Below are positions 40,802 to 51,586 of a stretch of 64,000 nucleotides of DNA, one piece after another; the first letter of the stretch is position 1; every line of letters begins with the position of its first letter. Origin of the DNA: Fistularia commersonii (Eukaryota > Chordata > Actinopteri > Syngnathiformes > Fistulariidae); NCBI GenBank assembly GCA_037954325.1, contig JBBMNZ010000049.1:434001-498000 (forward strand). The letters run 5' to 3'. A program made the position numbers and the translations under genes. The notes below the pieces were generated by a model. It was not told the origin of the DNA. It searched no databases and worked only from the letters and a program-made list of their open reading frames with translations.

Positions 40802-42719
40802 GGTTTCTGCTGTTGAAATATGTTGTTTAGGACATGATTCTGCACAATATATGTCAAATTCGTGTGAGCCCAATACAGGTTGAAAGGATATAGCCATTCG
40901 TTCAAAACGTGCTTATGAGACTGAGTTGAAGAGTTTTTCATTAGGAGTGCAAATAGCTAATGAATTTCATCAAGCTGGTTCCTGCTGTTGAAATATGTTG
41001 TTTAGGACATGATTCTGCACAAAATATGTCAAATTCAGTATAATCCAGCGACAAGTTCAAAAGATATTGCCATTCGATCAAAAAGTGCTTATCTCACCGA
41101 GTTGAAGCGTTTTTGATTAGGAGTGGAAATAACTAATGAATTTCTACAAGCTGGTTTCTGCTGTTGAAATATGTTGTTTAGGACATGATTCTGCAAAACA
41201 CATGTCAAATTCAGTGTAATCCAGCGATAAGATCAAAAGATATAGCCATTCGTGAAAAAAGTGCTTATCTCACCGAGTTGAAGCGTTTTTGATTCGGAGT
41301 GGAAATAACTAATGAATTTCATCAAGCTGGTTTCTGCTGCTGAAATATGTTGTTTAGGATATGATTCTGCACAATATATGTCAAAGTCAGTGTAATCCCA
41401 TTACAGGTTCAAAGGATATAGCCATTCGTTCAAAAAGGACTTATCTCACCGAGTTGAAGCGTTTTTGATTAGGAGTGGAAATAACTAATGAATATCATCA
41501 AGCTGGTTTCTGCTGTTGAAATATGTTTTTTAAGATATGATTCTGCACAATATATGTCAAATTTAGTGTAATCACATCACATGTTCAAAAGATATAGCCA
41601 TTCGTTCAAAAACTGCTTATCTTATCGGGTTGAAGCGTTTTTGATTAGGAGTGGAAATAACTGATGGATTTCGTAAAGCTGGTTTCTGCTGTTGAAATAT
41701 GTTGTTTAGGACATGATTCTGTACAATATATGTCAAATTCAGTCTAATCCCTTCATAGGTTCAAAAGAAATCGCCAGTCATTCCAAAAGAACTTATGTCA
41801 CCGAGTTGAGGCGTTTTTGATTCTGAGTGGAAATAACCAATGAATTTCATCAAGCTGGTTTCTGCTGTTGAAATATGTTGTTTAGGATATGATTCTGCAC
41901 AATATATGTCAAATTTAGTGTAATCACATTACAGGTTCAAAAGACATAGCCATTCGTTCAAAAACTGCTTATCTTATCGGGTTGAAGCGTTTTTGATTGA
42001 GAGTGGAAATAACTAATGGATTTAATCAAGCTGGTTTCTGCTGTTGAAATATGTTGTTTAGGACATGATTCTGCAGAACACATGTCAAATTCAGTGTAAT
42101 CCAGCGACAAGATCAAAAGATATAGCCATTCGTGCAAAAAGTGCTTATCTCACCGAGTTGAAGCAATTTTGATTAGGAGTGGCAATAACTAATGAATTTC
42201 ATCAAGTATATTTCTACTGTTGAAATATGTTGTTTAGGACAGGATTCTGCACAATATATGTCAAATTCAGTGTAATCCCTTCACAAGTTCAAAAGATATC
42301 GCCAGTCGTTCAAAAAGTGCTTATCTCACCGAGTTGAAGCATTTTTGATTAGGAGTGGAAATAACTAATGAATTTCAACAAGCTGGTTTCTGCTGCTGAA
42401 ATATGTTGTTTAGGATATGATTCTGCACAATATATGTCAAAGTCAGTGTGATCCCATTACAGATTCTAAGGATATAGCCATTTGTTCAAAAAGGACTTAT
42501 CTCACCGAGTTGAAGCGTTTTTGATTAGGAGTGGAAATAACTAATGAATTTCATCAAGCTGGTTTCTGCTGCTGAAATATGTTGTTTAGGATATGATTCT
42601 GCACAATATATGTCAAATTCAGTGTAATCCCTTCACAAGTTCAAAAGACATAGCCATTCGTTCAAAAACTGCTTATCTTATCGTGTTGAAGCGTTTTTGA
42701 TTGAGAGTGGAAATAACTT

Positions 42720-42895
42720 ATGGATTTCGTAAAGCTGGTTTCTGCTGTTGAAATATGTTGTTTAGGACATGATTCTGCAAAAAAAATGTCAAATTCAGTG
42801 TAATCCAGCGATAAGATCAAAAGATATAGCCATTCGTGAAAAAAGTACTTATCTCACCGGGTTGAAGCGTTTTTGATTAGGAGTGGAATTAACTT
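42720..42895 (+). repeat. Type-c monomer present only in unit B
   Basis: This monomer (gcaaaaaaaatgtc, ccagcgataag, then gtgaaaaaagtac) has no counterpart in unit A, where the preceding type-b monomer near 28.8k runs straight into aactttttaatttc. Elsewhere type b is almost always followed by type c, so B probably keeps the older arrangement here and A has lost a unit. Confidence 0.75.
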
Positions 42896-45800
42896 TTTAA
42901 TTTCATCTAGCTGCTTTCTGCTGTTGAAATATGTTGTTTAGGATATGATTCTGCACAATATATGTCAAAGTCAGTGTGATCCCATTACAGGTTCAAAGGA
43001 TATAGCCATTCGTTCAAAAAGGACTTATCTCACCGAGTTGAGGCGTTTGTGATTAGGAGTGGAAATAACTAATGAATTTCATCAAGCTGGTTTCTGCTGT
43101 TGAAATATGTTGTTTAGGACATGATTCTGCACAATATATGTCAAATTCAGTGTAATCCCTTCATAGGTTCAAAAGAAATCGCCAGTCATTCCAAAAGAAC
43201 TTATGTCACCGAGTTGAGGCGTTTTTGATTTTGAGTGGAAATAACCAATGAATTTCATCAAACTGGTTTATGCTGTTGAAATATGTTGTTTAGGATATGA
43301 TTTTGAACAATATATGTCAAATTTAGTGTAATCACATCCCCGGTTCAAAAGATATAGCCATTCGTTCAAAAAGTGCTTATCTCACCGAGTTGAAGCGTTT
43401 TTGATTAGGAGTGTAAATAACTTTTGAATTTCATCAAGCTGGTTTCTGCTGTTGAAATATGTTGTTTAGAACATGATTCTGCACAATATATGTCCAATTC
43501 AGTGTAATCCCTTCATAGGTTCAAAAGAAATCGCCAGTCATTCCAAAAGAACTTATGTCACCGAGTTGAGGCGTTTTTGATTCTGAGTGGAAATAATCAA
43601 TGAATTTCATCAAGCTGGTTTCTGCTGTTGATATATGTTGTTTAGGATATGATTTTGAACAATATATGTCAAATTTAGTGTAATCACATCACAGGTTCAA
43701 AAGATATAGCCATTCGTTCAAAAACTGCTTATCTTATCGGGTTGAAGCGTTTTTGATTAGGAGTGGAAATAACTGATGGATTTCGTTAAGCTGGTTTCTG
43801 CTGTTGAAATATGTTGTTAAGGACTTGATTCTGCAAAACACATGTCAAATTAAGTGTAATCCAGCGATAAGATCAAAAGATATAGCCATTCGTGAAAAAA
43901 GTGCTTATCTCACCGAGTTGAGACGTTTCTGATTAGGAGTGGAAATAACTAATGAATTTCATCAAGCTGGTTCCCGCTGTTGAAATATGCTGTTTAGAAC
44001 AAGATTCTGCACAAAATATGTCAAATTCAGTATAATCCAGTGACAAGTTCAAAAGATATAGCCATTCGATCAAAAAGTGCTTATCTCACCGAGTTGAAGC
44101 ATTTTTGATTCGGAGTGGAAATAACTAATGAATTTCATCAAGCTGGTTTCTGCTGTTGAAATATGTTTTTTAGGATATGATTCTGCACAATATATTTCAA
44201 ATTCAGTGTAATCCCTTCACAAGTTCAAAAGATATCGCCATTCGTTCAAAAAGTACTTATCTCACCGAGTTGAAGCGTTTTTGATTAGGAGTGGAAATAA
44301 CTTTTGAATTTCATCAAGCTGGTTTCTGCTGTTGAAATATGTTTTTTAGGATATGATTCTGCACAATATATTTCAAATTTAGTGTAATCATTTTACAAGT
44401 TCAAAAGACATAGCCATTCGTTCAAAAAGTGCTTATCTCACCGAGTTGAAGCGTTTTTGATTAGGAGTGGAAATAACTAATGAATTCCATCAAGCTGGTT
44501 TCTGCTGCTGAAATATGTTGTTTAGGATATGATTCTGCACAATATATGTCAAATTCAGTGTAATCCCTTCACAAGTTCAAAAGACATAGCCATTCGTTCA
44601 AAAACTGCTTATCTTATCGGGTTGAAGCGTTTTTGATTGAGAGTGGAAATAACTAATGGATTTAATCAAGCTGGTTTCTGCTGTTGAAATATGTTGTTTA
44701 GGACATGATTCTGCAGAACACATGTCAAATTCAGTGTAATCCAGCGATAAGATCAAAAGATATAGCCATTCGTGAAAAAAGTGCTTATCTCACCGAGTTG
44801 AAGCGTTTTTGATTCGGAGTGGAAATAACTAATGAATTTCATCAAGCTGGTTTCTGCTGTTGAAATATGTTTTTTAGGACAAGATTCTGCACAATATATG
44901 TCAAATTCAGTTAAATCCATCACAGGTTCAAAAAATATAGCCATTCGTTCAAAAAGTACTTATCTCACCGGGTTGAAGCGTTTTTGATTAGGAGTGGAAA
45001 TAACTTTTGAATTTCATCTAGCTGGTTTCTGCTGTCGAAATATGTTGTTTAGGATATGATTTTGAACAATATATGTCAAATTTAGTGTAATCACATCACA
45101 GGTTCAAAAGATATAGCCATTCGTTCAAAAAGTGCTTATCTCACCGAGTTGAAGCGTTTTTGATTAGGAGTGGAAATAACTTTTGAATTTCATCAAGCTG
45201 GTTTCTGCTGTTGAAATAGGTTGTTTAGAACATGATTCTGCACAATATATGTCCAATTCAGTGTAATCCCTTCATAGGTTCAAAAGAAATCGCCAGCCAT
45301 TCCAAAAGAACTTATGTCACCGAGTTGAGGCGTTTTTGATTCTGAGTGGAAAAAACCAATGAATTTCATCAAGCTGGTTTCTGCTGTTGAAATATGTTGT
45401 TTAGGATATGATTTTGAACAATATATGTCAAATTTAGTGTAATCACATCACAGGTTCAAAAGATATAGCCATTCGTTCAAAAACTGCTTATCTTATCGGG
45501 TTGAAGCGTTTTTGATTAGGAGTGGAAATAACTGATGGATTTCGTTAAGCTGGTTTCTGCTGTTGAAATATGTTGTTAAGGACTTGATTCTGCAAAACAC
45601 ATGTCAAATAAAGTGTAATCCAGCGATAAGATCAAAAGATATAGCCATTCGTGAAAAAAGTGCTTATCTCACCGAGTTGAGACGTTTCTGATTAGGAGTG
45701 GAAATAACTAATGAATTTCATCAAGCTGGTTCCCGCTGTTGAAATATGCTGTTTAGAACAAGATTCTGCACAAAATATGTCAAATTCAGTATAATCCAGT

Positions 45801-48722
45801 GACAAGTTCAAAAGATATAGCCATTCGATCAAAATGTGCTTATCTCACCGAGTTGAAGCATTTTTGATTCGGAGTGGAAATAACTAATGAATTTCATCAA
45901 GCTGGTTTCTGCTGTTGAAATATGTTGTTTAGGACAAGATTCTGCACAATATATGTCAACTTCAGTGAAATCTCATCACAGGTTCAAAAAATATAGCCAT
46001 TCGTGAAAAAAGTGCTTATCTCACCAAGTTGAAGAGTTTTTGATTAGTATTGGAAATAACTTTTGAATTTCATCACGCTGGTTTCTGCTCTTGAAATTTG
46101 TTGTTCAGGACATGATTCTGGGAAATATATTTCAAATTCAGTGTAATCCCTTCACAAGTTCAAAAGATATCGCCATTCGTTCAAAAAGTACTTATCTCAC
46201 CGAGTTGAAGCGTTTTTGATTAGGAGTGGAAATAACTTTTGAATTTCATCAAGCTGGTTTCTGCTGTTGAAATATGTTCTTTAGGGCATGATTCTGCACA
46301 CTATATGTCAAATTCAGTGAAATCCCATCACAGGTTCAAAAGATATAGCCATTCGTTCAAAAATTGCTTATCTCACCAAGTTGAAGAGTTTTTGATTAGG
46401 AGTGGAAATAACTATTGAATTTCATCAAGCTGGTTTCTGCTGTTGAAATATGTTGTTTAGGACATGATTCTGCACAATATACGTCAAATTCTTGTGAGCC
46501 CATTACAGGTTGAAAGGATATAGCCATCCGTTCAAAACGTGCTTATGAGACCGAGTTGAAGCGTTTTTGATTAGGAGTGGAAATAACTAATGGATATTAT
46601 CAAGCTGGTTTCTGCTGTTGAAATATGTTGTTTATGACATAATTCTGCACAATATATGTCAAATTAATTGTAATCCCTTCACAAGTTCAAAAGATATAGC
46701 CATTCGTTCAAAAAGTACTTATCTCACCGAGTTGAAGCGTTTTTGATTAGGAGTGGAAATAACTTTTGAATTTCATCACGCTGGTTTCTGCTGTTGAAAT
46801 ATGTTGTTTAGGACATGATTCTGCACAATATATGTCAAATTCAGTGTAATCCCTACATAGGTTCAAAAGATATCGCCAGTCATTCAAAAAGTACTTATCT
46901 CACCGAATTGATGCGTTTTTGGATTCGGAGTGGAAATAATCAATGAATTTCATCAAGCTGGTTTCTGCTGTTGAAATATGTTTTTTAGGATATGATTCTG
47001 CACAATATATGTCAAATTTAGTGTAATCACATTACAGGTTCAAAAGACATAGCCATTCGTTCAAAAACTGCTTATCTTATCGGGTTGAAGCGTTTTTGAT
47101 TGAGAGAGGAAATAACTAATGGATTTAATCAAGCTGGTTTCTGCTGTTGAAATATGTTGTTTAGGACATGATTCTGCAGAACACATGTCAAATTCAGTGT
47201 AATCCAGCGACAAGATCAAAAGATATCGCCAGTCGTTCCAAAAGAACTTATCTCACCGAGTTGAGGCGTTTTTGATTCGGAGTGGAAATAACCAATGAAT
47301 TTCATCAAGCTGGTTTCTGCTGTTGAAATATGTTGTTTAGGACATGATTATGCAAAACACATGTCAAATTCAGTGTAATCCAGCGATAAGATCAAAAGAT
47401 ATAGCCATTCGTGCAAAAAGTGCTTATCTCACCGAGTTGAAGCATTTTTGATTAGGAGTGGAAATAACTAATGAATTTCATCAAGCTGGTTTCTGCTGCT
47501 GAAATATGTTGTTTAGGATATGATTCTGCACAATATATGTCAAATTCAGTGTAATCCCTTCACAAGTTCAAAAGATATAGCCATTCGTTCAAAAAGTGCT
47601 TATCTCACCGAGTTGAGGCGTTTTTGATTAGGAGTGGAAATAACTTTTGAATTTCATCAAGCTGGTTTCTACTGTTGAAATATGTTGTTTAGAACATGAT
47701 TCTGCACAATTCATGTCCAATTCAGTGTAATCCCTTCATAGGTTAAAAAGAAATCGCCAGTCGTTCCAAAAGAACTTATCTCACCGAGTTGAGGCGTTTT
47801 TGATTCGGAGTGGAAATTACCAATGAATTTCATCAAGCTGGTTTCTGCTGTTGAAATATGTTGTTTAGGACAAGATTCTGCACAAAATATGTCAAATTCA
47901 GTATAATCCAGTGACAAGTTCAAAAGATATAGCCATTCGATCAAAAAGTGCTTATCTCACCGAGTTGAAGCATTTTTCATTCGGAGTGGAAATAACTAAT
48001 GAATTTCATCAAGCTGGTTTCTGCTCTTGAAATTTGTTGTTTAGGACATGATTCTGCACAATATATGTCAAATTCAGTGTAATTCCATCACAGGTTTAAA
48101 AAAATATAGCCATTCGTTCAAAAATTGCTTATCTCACCAAGTTGAAGAGTTTTTGATTAGGAGTGGAAATAACTTTTGAATTTCATCAAACTGGTTTCTG
48201 CTGTTGAAATATGTTGTTTAGAACATGTTTTTGCACAATATATGTCAAATTCAGTGTAATCCCTTCATAGGTTCAAAAGATATCGCCAGTCGTTCCAAAA
48301 GAACTTATCTCACCGAGTTGAAGAGTTTTTGATTAGGAGTGGAAATAACTAATGAATTTCTACAAGCTGGTTTCTGCTGTTGAAATATGTTGTTTAGGAC
48401 ATGATTCTGCACACTATATGTCAAATTCAGTGTAATCCCTTCACAAGTTCAAAAGATATAGCCATTTGTTCAAAAAGTACTTATCTCACCGAGTTGAAGC
48501 GTTTTTGATTAGGAGTGGAAATAACTTTTGAATTTCATCAAGCTGGTTTCTGCTGTTGAAATATGTTGTTTAGAACATGTTTCTGCACAATATATGTCAA
48601 ATTCAGTGTAATCCAGCGATAAGATCAAAAGATATAGCCATTCGTGAAAAAAGTGCTTATTTCACCGAGTTGAGGCGTTTTTGATTCGGAGTGGAAATAA
48701 ACCAGTCTAATTTCATCAAGCT

Positions 48723-48886
48723 GGTTTCTGCTGTTGAAATATGTTGTTAGGTCAAGATTCTGCACAATATATGTCATATCCATCTAAAGTCCAAAAGATA
48801 TAGCCATTCGTTCAAAAAGTGCTTAACTCACCGAGTTGAGACGTTTCTGATTAGGAGTGGAAATAACTAATGAATTTCATCAAGCT
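48723..48886 (+). repeat. Short 164-bp satellite monomer, copy 7 (end of unit B)
   Basis: It is the counterpart of 34666, 14,057 bp downstream, with the same aaaccagtctaattt lead-in. It marks the right end of unit B. Confidence 0.88.
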
Positions 48887-48889
48887 GGT

Positions 48890-49570
48890 TTCTGCTGTTG
48901 AAATATGTTGTTTAGGACATGATTCTGCACAATATATGTCAAATTCGTGTTAGCCCATTACAGGTTGAAAGGATATAGCCATTCGTTCAAAACGTGCTTA
49001 TGAGACTGAGTTGAAGAGTTTTTCATTAGGAGTGCAAATAGCTAATGAATTTCATCAAGCTGGTTCCTGCTGTTGAAATATGTTGTTTAGGACATGATTC
49101 TGCACAAAATATGTCAAATTCAGTATAATCCAGCGACAAGTTCAAAAGACTTTGCCATTCGATCAAAAAGTGCTTATCTCACCGAGTTTAAGCATTTTTG
49201 ATTAGGAGTGGAAATAACTATTGAATTTCATCAAGCTGGTTTCTGCTGTTGAAATATGTTGTTTAGGACATGATTCTGCACAATATACGTCAAATTCGTG
49301 TGAGCCCATTACAGGTTGAAAGTATATAGCCATTCGTTCAAAACGTGCTTATGAGACTGAGTTGAAGAGTTTTTCATTAGGAGTGCAAATAGCTAATGAA
49401 TTTCATCAAGCTGGTTCCTGCTGTTGAAATATGTTGTTTAGGACATGATTCTGCACAAAATATGTCAAATTCTTGTGAGCCCATTACAGGTTGAAAGGAT
49501 ATAGCCATTCGTTCAAAACGTGCTTATGAGACTGAGTTGAAGAGTTTTTCATTAGGAGTGCAAATAGCTA
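48890..49570 (+). repeat. Local f/d monomer cluster
   Basis: This is the same f-d alternation as at 3.5-4.26k, with cattaggagtgcaaatagc at 49024, 49375 and 49550 (steps of 351 and 175 bp). The last step skips the d-type monomer and forms an f-f junction through a hybrid (aaaatatgtcaaattcttg). The cluster is copied at 53.81-54.49k in the 4,917-bp repeat. Confidence 0.8.
48981..48997 (+). promoter_or_regulatory. CENP-B-box-like motif in f-type monomer (candidate)
   Basis: The 17-mer attcgttcaaaacgtgc fits the core pattern TTCG-N4-A-N2-CGGG at eight of nine positions; the third position of CGGG is t. It matches the mammalian 17-bp consensus at about 12 of 17. The same motif starts at 3633, 3984, 18933, 26839, 40896, 49332, 49507, 53898, 54249 and 54424. 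All other monomer types match less well. Binding by any protein is unproven, and CENP-B itself is a mammalian protein, so this may be coincidence. Confidence 0.25.
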
Positions 49571-51586
49571 ATGAAATTCATCAAGCTGGTTTCTGCTGTT
49601 GAAATATGTTGTTTAGGACAAGATTCTGCACAATATATGTCAACTTCAGTGAAATCCCATCACAGGTTCAAAAAATATAGCCATTCGTTCAAAAATTGCT
49701 TATCTCACCAAGTTGAAGAGTTTTTGATTAGTATTGGATATAACTTTTGAATTTCATCACGCTGGTTTCTGCTCTTGAAATTTGTTGTTTAGGACATGAT
49801 TCTGGACAATATATTTCAAATTCAGTGTAATCCCTTCACAAGTTCAAAAGATATAGCCATTCGTTCCAAAAGTGCTTATCTCACCGAGTTGAAGCATTTT
49901 TGATTAGGAGTGGAAATAACTGATGAATTTCATCAAGCTGGTTTCTGCTGTTGAAATATGTTGTTTAGGATATGATTCTGCACAATATATGTCAAAGTCA
50001 GTGTGATCCCATTACAGGTTCAAAGGATATAGCCATTCGTTCAAAAAGGACTTATCTCACCGAGTTGAGGCGTTTGTGATTAGGAGTGGAAATAACTAAT
50101 GAATTTCATCAAGCTGGTTTCTGCTGTTGAAATATGTTGTTTAGGACATGATTCTGCACAATATATGTCAAATTCAGTGTAATCCCTTCATAGGTTCAAA
50201 AGAAATCGCCAGTCATTCCAAAAGAACGTATGTCACCGAGTTGAGGCGTTTTTGATTCTGAGTGGAAATAACCAATGAATTTCATCAAGCTGGTTTCTGC
50301 TGTTGAAATATGTTGTTTAGGATATGATTTTGAACAATATATGTCAAATTTAGTGTAATCACATCAGAGGTTCAAAAGATATAGCCATTCGTTCAAAAAC
50401 TGCTTATCTTATCGGGTTGAAGCGTTTTTGATTAGGAGTGGAAATAACTGATGGATTTCGTTAAGCTGGTTTCTGCTTTTGAAATATGTTGTTAAGGACA
50501 TGATTCTGCAAAACACATGTCAAATTAAGTGTAATCCAGCAATAAGATAAAAAGATATAGCCATTCGTGAAAAAAGTGCTTATCTCACCGAGTTGAGACG
50601 TTTCTGATTAGGAGTGGAAATAACTAATGAATTTCATCAAGCTGGTTCCCGCTGTTGAAATATGCTGTTTAGAACAAGATTCTGCACAAAATATGTCAAA
50701 TTCAGTATAATCCAGTGACAAGTTCAAAAGATATAGCCATTCGATCAAAAAGTGCTTATCTCACCAAATTGAAGCATTTTTGATTCGGAGTGGAAATAAC
50801 TAATGAATTTCATCAAGCTGGTTTCTGCTGTTGAAATATGTTGTTTAGGACAAGATTCTGCACAATATATGTCAACTTCAGTGAAATCCCATCACAGGTT
50901 CAAATAAATATAGCCATTCGTTCAAAAATTGCTTATCTCACCAAGTTGAAGAGTTTTTGATTAGTATTGGAAATAACTTTTGAATTTCATCACGCTGGTT
51001 TCTGCTCTTGAAATATGTTGTTTAGGACATGATTCTGGACAATATATTTCAAATTCAGTGTAATACCTTCACAAGTTCAAAAGATATCGCCGTTCGTTCA
51101 AAAAGTACTTATCTCACCGAGTTGAAGCGTTTTTGATTAGGAGTGGAAATAACTTTTGAATTTCATCAAGCTGGTTTCTGCTGTTGAAATATGTTCTTTA
51201 GGACATGATTCTGCACACTATATGTCAAATTCAGTGAAATCCCATCACAGGTTCAAAAGATATAGCCATTCGTTCAAAAATTGCTTATCTCACATAGTTG
51301 AAGAGTTTTTGATTAGGAGCGGAAATAACTATTGAATTTCATCAAGCTGGTTTCTGCTGTTGAAATATGTTGTTTAGGACATGATTCTGCACAATATACG
51401 TCAAATTCTTGTGAGCCCATTACAGGTTGAAAGGATATAGCCATCCGTTCAAAACGTGCTTATGAGACCGAGTTGAAGCGTTTTTGAATAGGAGTGGAAA
51501 TAACTAATGGATATTATCAAGCTGGTTTCTGCTGTTGAAATATGTTGTTTAGGACATAATTCTGCACAATATATGTCAAATTAAGT

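Larger units (their letters stand above)
34830..48886 (+). repeat. 14.06-kb higher-order repeat unit B (~80 monomers)
   Basis: This is the second tandem copy. Differences from A that I saw include tgcagaatatatg near 36452, caaatatatcgcc at 38078 (one base shorter), gttgagacg at 40748, caaaatgtgc at 45831, and gatatagcc at 47926 where A has gatattgcc. It ends at a 164-bp short monomer (48723-48886), as A does (34666-34829). After that B continues into f-type monomers instead of a third unit start. Its last 2.2 kb also form the start of the 4,917-bp unit. Confidence 0.9.
46670..51586 (+). repeat. 4,917-bp higher-order repeat (28 monomers), copy 1
   Basis: Compared base by base with the next 4,917 bp, I found only two differences: 49323 t versus 54240 g, and gacgtttctg versus gacgtttgtg near 50600/55517. 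That is about 99.96% identity. Upstream of about 46670 the paralogous sequences differ more often (tttatgac versus tttaggac, aattaattg versus aattaagtg), so the crossover lies close to 46.65-46.70k. The unit fuses the last part of unit B with about 2.7 kb of f, d, e and g type monomers. Confidence 0.93.
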
